From Membranipora membranacea (taxonomy: Eukaryota; Bryozoa; Gymnolaemata; Cheilostomatida; Membraniporidae): a stretch of DNA of 64,000 nucleotides. The DNA lies in assembly GCA_914767715.1 (NCBI GenBank), contig OU612068.1, forward strand, positions 5,270,001 to 5,334,000. The letters are read 5' to 3'. Position 1 is the stretch's first letter. Each line of letters starts with the position of its first letter. The translations under genes and the position numbers were made by a program. The notes under the pieces were generated by a model, which saw nothing but the letters and a program-made list of their open reading frames with translations, made no database searches and was not told where the DNA came from. Below, one piece after another: positions 53,301-64,000 of the stretch.

Positions 53301-54149
53301 TGTATGTGGAGTAATTTTACAGACTACTTACAGTAAATACATCTGATTTATACCCTCCCCACCCACACAAGTCCCTTACATTGTTGGGTTGGCGTAAACA
53401 AACCACTAACGGTAACAATGGTTCCTACATATTTCATATTTCAGGTTGTTCCCAGATTTCCAGTTCAGGTTGAAGTTATAAGTGTGCTTATGTTATGATG
53501 CATGTTTATGTGTTATGGCGATGAATAACATTCAGGTAAGAAATACCCGTCAGAAAGAAGTATAATGAGAAACTTAACTTATCCCGTGGCCGCATGTGTG
53601 AAATCCAACCATCGTTCAGTACTTCAAACTCAAACTACCTTATAACCCATATAAATATTAGCTTTTGAAGACAAGCTAAAAAAACAGTACGATCTCATAA
53701 TGTCACTTCGCGCAACGCCTAAGTTTTGAAAATTGATTTGTGTACATCCTTCATAAATAACCCAAGAGAATTAAATTAAAATGCTAGTTAGGAGGTGACT
53801 TTATGTTAGCACACCCCAATTTCCACAAAGCCATTTTATTAAAACTCCTCTTGGGTAGTTCAAAAGAAGCTATCCTCTTCAAACACGGTTTTTTTGTGCT
53901 CTTGGGTAGAGAGGATATACACCCCTAAGAAGTAAGGTGCGAGAAATGCTCTTCAATGTGACTAAAAATCCAGCTTCAGTAGTACTCATTGCATGGCCTG
54001 AAAATTTGTTTTGAGTAATGTAACGGACTATCACATGTACCCTCCCTGCTGCCACAAAATTACCCTTCCTTACATTCTAGGGTTTGAGTAAACAAACTAT
54101 TAATGTGTTTAACAGGCAGTAACAATGGTTCCCCATATTATAGAAGAGG

Positions 54150-54291
54150 TATACACCCGAGGGTGCTGGGGGCTGGAACAATCAACCTTGAAAGCTCCCC
54201 CAACGGGATTTGAACTCACAAATCCTGCGGCACCAATCACCTGGCAGTGAATAGCAAGCGCGCTGACCGATCGCACCATCTCACCGTCCCC
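54150..54291 (-). repeat. tRNA-derived SINE in unit 2
   Basis: Inverted duplicate of the SINE at 39772-39915, carried by the second arm. Not an independent insertion. Confidence 0.75.
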
Positions 54292-56555
54292 ACAAATTTT
54301 ATATTTCTTTTTTTTTTCAGATGATTTCCAGACTCCTTGGTCACGTTTGCAGTATTTAGTATACTGATGTTATGCGCATGTTTATTTATAATGGTGAAGA
54401 ACTGTGTACAATAAGGTCAGTGATATATATATATTGAGACATATGTTGAATTAAACCACATCATTGTTCAATACTTCAGAATCCCACTTTCAAATTTTTT
54501 GTCATACTACTGCTGGTCAGGGACTTGCATTATACAGGCCTGCTGCAGCAAATATTATTTTACAAATAACCTGTCTTAATTTCAGTTTTATAACTGCGAG
54601 ACCCTTGGGCTTGATGAGTATAATATGCATAAAAAACATGTTTCAATACCTCCAAAATCGCTAGGCATCTCACAACTGAGTGGGAAGATATACATGTGGT
54701 GCAGAACCAAAAGTGACTAGGAAGCTAGCATGTCAAACAAACAGTTCTAATATTGGAAGCTGATCTTGAGAAAAGACTACCAATCTTGCCATGACATGCT
54801 AGAAGTTGATCGCTCTTGTCCAAAAGACTTACCTACCGTGCAGTTAGCAGTTAGATTTAATACCAAGGATGGTCTGTGTGTATCTAAAGCATAACCTTAT
54901 GTCATATGATACTGTGACAGGATGATTTGTCCGATTGGAGGCATATGCCCTAGTTGTAGGTAAAAGATATGAAATAAATTCTGAAACATTAGACCTTTAG
55001 AGACCCGCACAATGATCAACCATCAGCTTTTAGCTAGGGGGTGGTCAAAGCATTTTCAATATCATTAGGGAAGAAGCTGCGGTCTGTTTGTTTCTGTCTC
55101 ATCATGGAGTCTCCTTTTCGGCAGGGAGGACGGGTGGGATACCCTCCCTGTTCCCTGCTTTTTTCACTTCAAATTGAGACAAATCATAGAGTTGTTCTCT
55201 CTTTGACATGTATGTTCAATGAGGGGACAACCGGTGATAAGTTGCCCCCAGACTGCTCAGCTGACAGTTGGCATTTTTATATATTCTTCTAGGGATGCAT
55301 CTACGGAGTTCTGTGATTGCTGAGAATAACTCTTGCTATGGACTGAAGCTGCCTCATGATCGATAGATTCTAGTCCATCTTGTTCAGAAGGTCACAACAG
55401 ACTCTCCAATCAACATAAATTGTGTCTTTGAGCCGAAAGACACAGCCATCAAAGCTGGTACCTTCGTAGAAACGATAGAGAGCTTTTCAAAGGAAATGTA
55501 GTCTATCGATAAAGTTCAGATTGTGAAATGTCAAACTTTTCCTCCTGCCAAAATTCAACTCATCTAATGTAGGTCAGTTTTATTTCATAAACACCACAGT
55601 GAATCAAGGTTTAATCTTGCTAAATACAAAGTTACAGATGTATGTATGCTTATAAACTACCCCTGATTTTAGTAAAACATTGGCTGATATTACGCGTCTA
55701 CACTATCAATACCTGAAACAATGAATTGTTTTATAAATATCTACCAACTACATTGTTGGACTCACTTGTGCTTTTATACAGGCTGATCAATATGATTATT
55801 GTGTGGCTTATGAAACAAATATTATAATTACTCAGTCTCATCACGTAATCTTGACTATGTGCTTAGATATTGTAAGTTATAATTAGTTCATTTGCGCTTC
55901 AATAGAGCAGAAAGAAAAACCAAAAACACTCCTATGAATTGTTGTGACAAGGACCACCCTGCCTTTCCCGAAAAATGATCTTTGGTGTCAAAGTGGGTGG
56001 CTATGCTCTATTGTATACGGTTCCGCTACGAAGGACTTGATCACCAATAGACTGATCTATATGTTTTCACAGATGTCTTCCTATGTTCTCCGATGACTTT
56101 TTTGCTACTACAATGATAATCACCTAACGTCACCACTTGTAAGATATCAGGTTAACTATCGATGTGTAAACACCCGGGTTGCTAATTGCATATATTATCT
56201 AGCTTCACTCTCAATGTATACTAGTGTCCTATAGCTTCACTCTCAATGTATAATATGCCCATAAAAGCATTTCTGCTCAATAAAACTTGCCTCTATCAAA
56301 ATCTGCATTTCAGAAATAGTAACTATCATGGGAATTTTGTTTGACAAATCATCATATTAGAGTTATCTTCCCCTGAATACTCATGTACATATTTCACTGG
56401 GAATTCCGCTTTACATAAATAGTGCTACAGCTGTACTATAACACATAATTTCTAACCCAGATTGCCCATACACATGGCCTATGAGATGTTTTCATAGAAC
56501 ACATATCAATTTTATACTTATAGGCCACATTCAGTGGTAAAAAAAGCTAAATATG

Positions 56556-56749
56556 AAATTTCCGCATTTTAGTCAATTTTGACTAAAATGCGGAAAAATG
56601 CTTTTCAAGGTCACAGGTAGGTCACAAGGTGATTTCCGCATTTTAGTCAATCCCACACAGGATTGACTAAAATGCGGAAATACGCACTAATTCCCGCAAC
56701 ACGCACGTGAATTTGCGTGATCACGGATTTCCGCATTTTAGTGAACCCG
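56556..56749. repeat. Subterminal motif cluster, right end
   Basis: The inverted counterpart of the left cluster: CCGCATTTTAGTCAA and TTGACTAAAATGCGG alternate four or five times before the terminus CCGCATTTTAGTGAACCCG. Order and spacing match the left end. Confidence 0.8.
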
Positions 56750-56758
56750 AAACAATGA

Positions 56759-57582
56759 TGATAGCAATGATAAACATCGTTACAAAAATAGCTTTATTGT
56801 GGAACCTAGGTTTTATTGGTATCCTTTTGAGGTGAAGGTCAATCAGCTGTTATGGGAAGACAACTTCAACATCAAGATGAAAGACTATTTTGATGGGGTT
56901 TGATCAGGGATTGATAGATTGGTCATTTACACGTCCATACCAAAGTCCATACCGAAGATTTTATCATTGAGGGTGATGGAAAACACTGTGTTGACTGATC
57001 TTGAATCGGAACTATGGATTCTCAAAATTTGCTAACTGAGAGAAAAGTGCTTAGAGAGACAGTGGTATAACTCGTCTTCTCTAGCTACTTCACACTGCAA
57101 CACAGTTCAACCTCCAACAGCACTCTCTGCATTATGGACTAAACTCTCCATGCTCATAAGACACAGGCCCATAATTTACAGAAAATTTACAGGGAAGAAA
57201 TGTTTGGAAAGAATCAGTGAAGTATGAACTTTATCCTCGGCATATGGATGATTTGTTCGTGTAATTATATTTTAACAGTTAGATAAAAAAAGCATATTAT
57301 GAGCCAACAAAATGTAAATAATAGCAATGACCAGGTAACTTTGATATGCACAAAAAGTATCACAAGGTATCAAATGATCACTTCGGTACAAGAACATCAT
57401 CCTGCACCAAGTGCAGAAAATATTTACAAATCTTGTACAAATAACTAACAACTTTTCGAAGAAATATATAAGAGTCTATTTACTATACTAAATGCGTATG
57501 TAAGTGGCACAAAGGAATGGCAAGAGAGATAATTCTAACTCATATTGTTAAAGATTATGAAAGAGATTTTGTGAAAGGACCT
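56759..57582. other. Spacer between the transposon nest and the ADAM gene
   Basis: No gene recognised. Its right end is the 3' flank of the ADAM gene. Confidence 0.5.
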
Positions 57583-57588
57583 TTTATT
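57583..57588 (-). terminator. ADAM poly(A) signal
   Basis: AATAAA on the minus strand 37 bases beyond the ADAM stop codon; the shortness of the 3' UTR makes this tentative. Confidence 0.45.
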
Positions 57589-57625
57589 ATGATCCGAGTC
57601 GTAAAAAAAGAGGCTGAAAAAGTTG

Positions 57626-60600
57626 TTACCTAAAGTTAGGCCTATTTTTAGGGGGAATCATAGGACCAGGTTTAGCTAATGGTACTGGTTTAGATGGTGG
57701 CATTGGTTTGGTACCACAAGTGGGTCTTGTTGATGTCGGAGGTCTTAGAGCAGCAACAGGTTTAGCTGGTACATTTGGTGTCCTGACTGTTTCATGAACT
57801 GATGCTAGCTGGTTTATTTTTGAAGCAATACCAGGTTTAACTGGTGTATTAGGCTTTGCTGGAGTCACTGGCTTGATTGGCACACTTGGAGTAGAATGCC
57901 CATTACTGTTATTAGCAGGCGTAATGTTCTCATAACTCATTTGTTTGTTATATGCTCCCCCCGGTCGAGGTGGAGCAGCTCTGGATGGCTTCAGCTTGAC
58001 ACTCTCTCGAAGCTGATTGGATGAATTTGTTGAGCTCTGGAACACTGGTGTTGAGATTGCAGCTGTAAAACAAGTAACAAGAATGTAACCTCTCATCTTA
58101 TTTATGTATTTACAGCTTCGGTGGCTTATTTTTTACTCAGTTCCGATAATAATGTCCCAAACACCTGCTAAGGTGTTGAAGGCAGAAATTGAAGATACTA
58201 AGAGTTTCTTCCCCATGTTATAAAGGAGAACAACTCCAAAACTTTTACTAATCAATCATCGCAGCATGGTAGGCTGTGTGGTTTTTTATGACATATTTTA
58301 AGCTAGCTTGACACAAACTGGGACAGTCTAAACTTGATGTTTTTGATGGTCACATATCCCATAGTTAAAATTAATGAGTTGTCACATGACAGCTATAAAA
58401 TAAGCCAAGAAAGTAATGAATTTTTGCCATGATATTCAACTTGTAACAACACTGTCAGTTTCTGAATAATCTAAAAAATTTCCCTTTTGTTGAGGATGTT
58501 ATTTACCCAGCATTATGGTAAAGTTATAAATTTCAATTATGCAGCCAAGTTTAAAATCTCAAATTCATGAGGTTAAGTTTTTCAGCCAATTTTGACCCTG
58601 GATATTCCGTGTATCTGTATGTTACGGAGAATGTCACTGATATTAAATGCAAATTCTACACACTTTAATTTAACATCAGTATAAAATCATAGATATTATC
58701 GTCCATACAGGATCCTGAATCTGACTTACCTTTTTTATTGCCATTAGGGTCAGGTTTAGAGGAAGGCTTGGCCGCTGGAGTTTTATTTCCTAGCTTTAAT
58801 GGCTGCTTCTTTACATCAATAGGTTTTTGTTTGTTTGCCTTAGATCCACCAAGATTATAGGTTACATTATCTACAGCTACAGCATTGGAAGGTGACCTGT
58901 CCTCAATTATTGATATATTCAAGTCCTTAGTCTTTGCATTGGGCGTTTCATCTGAATATCTGTAAAAAAAAGGACTATTGAGTTCTCAAAATACACGCTG
59001 CACAGACGTTTAATTGTGTTCATGGAGGGTATAGAAGCGATCAGGTTCATTCTGGCGGGACATGGAAAGAAGCAAAACAAAACTTTCACGAACCAACAAA
59101 AGTCCGCAAGATGATCACGTGGTAAGCTATTGAAAATTATGCAGCTCAGTAGAATATTAACTCAAAATCTGGTACTGCAAAAAGATCTAATTTGATTATC
59201 ATCACTTTGAGTAAACTAAAATACTAATAATGAGACATGAGAAAATGGAATAGTATATGGTGTATGCGAGCAAATGTGCATGTGGAAGCAAGTCAAATAC
59301 TGGAAAAGAAATTGGCGGTGAAGAAGCACCAATCCTAATCAGTTTATCAGCAGCTGATCAATCGAGAATAAATTTACAAGTGGAGACAACAAATAGACTT
59401 TTGCTCACTCATTGACATAGGACACACCAGGGAGGGTGGGATATACCCTTCCTAGACACACAAAACGCAGGTGAAAATGTTTGATTCAGGGCTAAAATAA
59501 TTCACTAAATCATTGGCTCAATCATTAACAGGCAAGGACAAGTGCCATGAAGTGAATTATATGTGTGAAGCTGCAGCATAATATCTACTTTACTTAGGGA
59601 GGTTCAGATTGCTAAAGTGAACGCATGACGTGACCACTATATGTTGGATAGATTTCAATCAGATCAAATCAGGTTGACCATGGTTAGCCTGCCTTGACAA
59701 GCTTTGTTTTGGAGGGGGCAAAGCCCCACCAAACAAAGCTTATCAAGATAGGCTAAACCCCGGTGACATCACATCACGTTCACGGTGAATCTAAACCTCC
59801 CTGTTATAAGGCACACTCTTTGCGCTGGTAAGCTAAGGTGAAGGAAAATTACACCACTTACTAACAATACTCATGCGGTTCTGAAATAAGATTAAGTGCA
59901 TTACAAGAAAAATTATATAAACGCGTTGCAAACCTCAAATATCAAAATAATAGCTACGCTATAACTAAGGTTTCGAGAACGGTGGCTTTTGGGGGGCACA
60001 AATAGGGCTCATAAATAAAAAGACTAACCATGAGCTAGGGATATAAAATAGGAGAGTATTGTAGTTTCCTTGACAAAAGCATGCACTTGGCTCGTGACAG
60101 TGAATTGCTCACAGTATCATTTTATGAACAAACTCTCTGGATAAATGTACTTTGAGTCATCATTATTTTGGAGTTGTCATATTACGTAAAATTTTGTAAC
60201 CCAAGAATAAAATCACAAACAATATGAGTATATATAAATATTATGTTTATGATACAACTAAAGCTGATTTTACGACGAGGATAACAAGCTTAGTGAGACC
60301 AGATACACATCAAGCCATAGCAAATAGTCTGAGCGAATGGATTTTATATTTACCTGTTGCTGAACCGCTGGACTAAGTTTTTCAGTTCTTGTCTCCTACA
60401 GAAGGCTACTATACCCACTATTATAACTATGGGCACTATACCACAGAAGAAAGTCACTAAACCTGCAGAGAGAAATAGGCAGGTTTATAACAGGGATCGA
60501 TGCATAGTATCCCTTCAATCCATTTAGTGTTTTTTCTCAGAAAGTCGCAACTCTCAAAACCATAAATTTAATTAACAGCACAAACAAGGAGCTAGAGTGT

Positions 60601-63600
60601 TATTCGAACAACATGAAACTTAGCTTATCTCTAATATCAGAATGTTTGCTTCCAGAGATAACAATGAGCTAGTGGTAGAATCAAATCTCATAAAATACCT
60701 AGGTATTTATAGAATTGGTAAAGCTTTCCTTATAAGAATGAGAATTAAACTGATAATTCCGATCCGAGGGAAGCTGGATGTTAAAAAGTCGGGCTCATAA
60801 TCCAAAGGACGAATGCTCATCATAATACCAATATAAACATTAAGTCTAACATTGAGCCTGGTGTATGCTATAAAATCAGTCACTTACCGACTATCACGCT
60901 TATCTTTGGGCCAGCGATGACAGGAGGGTTACTGGTGAGTGATCCCCCCAGTCCCTTTGTCTTACAGTTCGGTGGAGCCCAGCCTATATCACAGTGACAC
61001 TCATTAAACTGATTACATGTGCCTTTTCCGTTACAGTCACAGTGTTCTGGTTTCTCAGGTATTGTGGTACATTTAGAGTCTACACACATCCTACCATCTC
61101 CACACATAGCACCGTTAGGGACCTGTCCCGGGTCGTACAGCTTATAACCTACAAGAAAATCAGTGTATAGGCTGTGACATACTATGTCACAATATCGTAG
61201 CAAGACTCAACTCGAACACACCTTACTAGACGTAGAAAAAAAAGAATTCAATTATCTTTTAATGCAAAAAAAGAATCTCATTGTGCGATAATAAGAAAAT
61301 GTAAGCATTGACCCAGTAGTGGCGCTCTATTAGAAAATAGATGGAATGGTGGCCTTTATTACCGTATAAGCAGTAGAAGGAGAGGGGATATACATTACTA
61401 ACTGTACAGAGCGTAAACATTGTTATAATAATTGATAATCTAATCTGTCAAGTAGTTGTTATGAGGTGTTGGCAGAAGCCATCAGATAAATCATGGTCAT
61501 TAACCAACCAGTTCATTGTCCATTTCAAAGAATCAAAATAAGAAATTCTGAGAATATTTGATAACTGGGGGTTCTCATTATGTTTTCAAAGTGCCAGGAA
61601 GTTTCGACATCTGTTGATGGGCCTTGAATCATAAAATCAACACTTTATGCAAATTGAAAGTCAACAATAGCTGACCAACAGAAGATGGGATTTTGACAGT
61701 GACCAGGTATTGATTCATGGATTAAGCTGACCGTACTATGAGATAAAGAAGTCCTATTAGTGAGTGTGACATCTCAACACCAGTGTTTGCTCAGAAGCCT
61801 TCATAGATTACATCAAGAGTGTTGATAATGTATTAATGTAACAATGAGGGAAGAGCTGTAACTACATTTTGAGTTGTCTGCACTCGTTTGTAAAATGAAA
61901 TAAATATTTTTCTCACATAAATGAGGAAATTGCGGTTTAGGGTTAATTCAATTGCAACAAAATCCATGCCAGGAGAAATGACCAACTCAATCTTCCCACG
62001 CTCCTCTATTTTGTATCATTTGTATACTTTTCTTTGAAAGTAATGTGTAAACTTTTCCTCCCTCGTCACCTTACAAACACTGGAGTAGAAGGATGTTGAC
62101 ATCTCTTGAGATTTGCGTTTTGATGTATATTAAATTTCCGTGAAAATTTGAGCGAGCTTAAAATTCCCAATACTCAGTTCTGCTCTACATCAAACTGAAC
62201 TTTCAACAACGTTTCTTCTTGTTTTTCTATCATTTAAATATGAAGAATAGAATGCTTTCATGTTCCCTTTATTCCCTCTAGTACTATAATATGTTGATAG
62301 CATAAGTAATCTCTTGTTTAGCTAGTTCCTAACAAAATAGTGTATTAAAGTATACTGATGTTTTCTATGTTCTCCTGAGTCTTTCAGAAGATAAAAAAGG
62401 CAGCGTGAGACTGGCAGAGAATGGCGAGAAGATAATCGTTCTACTCACCGACATCGAATGATGAGACAGCGCACATACTGTCACCGTATGAGTGTGGATA
62501 GAGTATGAGAGGGAAGTTCATGATTCGTCTCTCCTTGACTACCGTTCTATCATACTGACAATGTAACAGTCCGCACATCTTATCGGCCTCTGATTTACAA
62601 CTGTGGTATATCTTCTTGACGGTCGACTCGCCGAAGTTGTCTGTCCTTGAACTCCACCCACAGTTCCCATAATAATTACCTGAAGGTTGAGAATATAGGA
62701 TGTGTGTGAGAAGATAGGGCGAGGCCATGGGAAAACCAAAATAAGATTCTATTATTGTTACCTATTAGGATCAGCTTACAAATCCGAAAATGATTCCCTC
62801 TTTAGGATTCTTTTATCTGAATGCACTGCTCACTATTTTATTACGTTGAGCTAAAGTGATTTATAGGCAGCAAGATCAGCCATAAAGATGTAAGATGAGT
62901 AGAGCTCTCAGTTTTTTACACCTTCAAAACTAACCTATCATAATCAAATCAATATCTAGTAACAACTTACTTCGATTATTGTACTGTTCGAAGCATACAT
63001 CATCAGACTTCGAAGCTGTATCACCCCATATGAATTTGCATTGAGAGTTTTGAGTGCTACATTTTCCTGAGTAGCAATAACCTGAGCCTTGGTTCTCGCA
63101 CTCAGTACCATCTCGTTTGTGGGTGTCTGCTGGGCACCACTCAGACTCTCCATCACATGTCTCCTCTAGATCACAGTTAGAGTCTACTGATTTGCGACAG
63201 GGGTAAGATTGGGGTCTTACTGTACATGTACTCGAGTCACAGCATGAGCCTAAAGATAAGGAATTACAAAACTTAACATACATACCTACTTTAACAATTC
63301 GTTGTAGGCTACTGGTCTAGTATAGTAACAAACATCCCAAAAATATTACAAGGAGTCATTCTTCCAAAAGCTTGCCAGAATGCTTGTTTGCAAAACCTGT
63401 TTGTCGAATGACCTAATTGTACCATAGCGCTCGATTGTATTGATGGCTCATTGCCTGTGGGGAAGGCTTTCTATCAGAAGTACAAACACAAAAGAGGACA
63501 TGTAGGTCAACTGGAAAACTAGAAGTAGATACATTGGATTACTTTTGAAATCAAATGCATTTATATTAAGTCGGGATTAGCTGAACCATCTCTGATCAGC

Positions 63601-63947
63601 TGATCATATGATAGGATTAGTGGGAGTGTTAGTACCTTGATACAATTAGTACCTACTACTAAATCACTTCCACAAGCCTGGCTAATCATTGCATAACCTA
63701 AATAGTATGATCGCAAAATTCTGAAAGTTGTAGCAAAGGGCACTGAGCACAAACTACAAAAATCCTAACATATGTTGATATGGATTTATTAGATCAATAC
63801 ATATGTCTGGGTGTCAGATTTACTGGATTGAACAGGGGGACAAATTCTTACCTGTAGCGCATGTAGCATTAGAGTAAAGTTTACAGGTGGAAGGATTACA
63901 ACATATACTGTCGCAGTCAGCAGGATGTCCGCAATCGCACTCTTCAC
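57626..63947 (-). CDS. ADAM: ADAM family membrane protein, C-terminal half (disintegrin to cytoplasmic tail)
   Basis: Minus-strand gene entering from the right edge. Exons in order: 63947-63852 (GEECDCGHPADCDSICC, start of the disintegrin domain), 63249-62971 (disintegrin end with CDLEETCDGESEWCPAD, then Cys-rich YCYSGKC), 62679-62449 (Cys-rich NYYGNCGWSS...CGLLHCQ), 61148-60888 (end of Cys-rich and EGF-like CDCNGKGTCNQFNECHC), 60462-60354 (transmembrane LVTFFCGIVPIVIIVGIVAF and basic stop-transfer), 58959-58730 and 58062-57626 (cytoplasmic tail, stop). Every junction keeps frame, most in phase 1. The order matches ADAM9/12/19/33-type sheddases. The metalloprotease domain lies outside the window, so whether it is catalytic is unknown. 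The tail is Pro/Lys-rich with SH3-ligand motifs (RAAPPRPGG and repeated (V/A)xPxKP), as in ADAMs that bind SH3 adaptors. ADAMs act in ectodomain shedding and adhesion at the cell surface. Confidence 0.93.
58960..60353 (-). other. ADAM intron between transmembrane and tail exons
   Basis: A 1.4 kb intron carrying a family A miniature element (59685-59755). No gene recognised. Confidence 0.6.
59685..59755. mobile_element. Family A miniature element, copy 3
   Basis: A 71-bp foldback, TAGCCTGCCTTGACAAGCTT to AAGCTTATCAAGATAGGCTA, with a GGGGGCAAAGCCCC inner hairpin. Flanks GACCATGGT and AACCCCGGT agree at 6 of 9 positions, consistent with a decayed 9-bp duplication. Confidence 0.7.
61149..62448 (-). 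other. ADAM intron between Cys-rich and EGF exons
   Basis: A 1.3 kb intron with no recognisable gene or repeat. Confidence 0.6.
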
Positions 63948-64000
63948 CTAAAATATCAACAGAATAGGATACATTATGACTGGCCAGCCATCCGTAATAG

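Larger units (their letters stand above)
37268..56749 (-). mobile_element. Outer DNA transposon copy (unit 2), split by a self-insertion
   Basis: Outer copy of a two-copy nest. Left end GGGGTTCACTAAAACGCGG, right end CCGCATTTTAGTGAACCCG. It is flanked by AAACAAAGA (37259-37267) and AAACAATGA (56750-56758), a 9-bp target duplication with one mismatch. Without the inner copy its length is 7,290 bp (37268-37303 plus 49496-56749). No transposase, integrase or polymerase frame is recognised; the longest open frames are under 90 codons. Termini carry clusters of GACTAAAATGCGGAAA in both orientations. The 9-bp duplication and terminal inverted repeats suggest a non-autonomous Mutator/Rehavkus-like element, but the superfamily is inference. 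It is drawn on the minus strand because it is inverted relative to the inner copy. Confidence 0.85.

Noticed and set aside
37268..56749. The palindrome as an assembly artefact
   Set aside because: Both copies carry private substitutions, the gypsy is in one arm only, and two separate 9-bp target duplications fit two insertions. An artefactual hairpin would give exact arms without duplications.

Overview
This is 64 kb of AT-rich animal nuclear DNA: spliced genes with GT..AG introns of a few hundred to 2,600 bases, metazoan families (LASP/nebulin, EVX homeobox, testis-specific kinase, ARL5, ADAM), a Ty3/gypsy retrotransposon, tRNA-derived SINEs and several miniature inverted-repeat elements. 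An invertebrate (bilaterian, or possibly anthozoan) fits best. The sequence alone does not name the species, and nothing bacterial or viral is present apart from the retrotransposon.

Layout. 1-3382 (+): the 3' end of a LASP/nebulin-family gene (linker exons and C-terminal SH3). 6681-12822 (+): a five-exon TSSK-type kinase. 16862-21148 (+): a complete three-exon EVX (even-skipped) gene with TATA box and poly(A) signal. 21149-28600: gene-poor, presumably part of the EVX regulatory landscape. 28919-33247 (-): exons of an unrecognised gene, plus an exon that resembles CFAP90 (C5orf49). 34326-34862 (-): an intact intronless ARL5 GTPase. 37268-56749: a transposon nest. 57626-63947 (-): the C-terminal half of a membrane ADAM (disintegrin, Cys-rich, EGF, transmembrane, proline-rich tail). 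The gene starts beyond the right edge.

The most interesting structure is the 19.5 kb nest. One 7.29 kb element with GGGTTCACTAAAA termini (37268-56749) is flanked by a 9-bp target duplication (AAACAAAGA / AAACAATGA). A second copy (37313-49495) landed in it in the opposite orientation, 36 bp from its end, with a perfect 9-bp duplication (TGAAAGTAC), so the whole locus is now a giant near-identical palindrome. A young 4,884-bp Ty3/gypsy element then inserted in one arm only (5-bp duplication ACCTA, LTRs identical by eye). Its gag and pol are in one frame, separated by a single UGA followed by CUAG, the context known for programmed stop-codon readthrough. The arms carry no recognisable transposase. 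They do carry a SINE and two hairpin families, one of which also makes 9-bp duplications elsewhere in the window.

The genes are not an operon. Their linkage is informative, however: LASP/NEB relatives and ARL5 relatives are also neighbours on the vertebrate Hox-bearing paralogous chromosomes, so LASP, EVX and ARL5 together look like a remnant of ancestral Hox-chromosome synteny.
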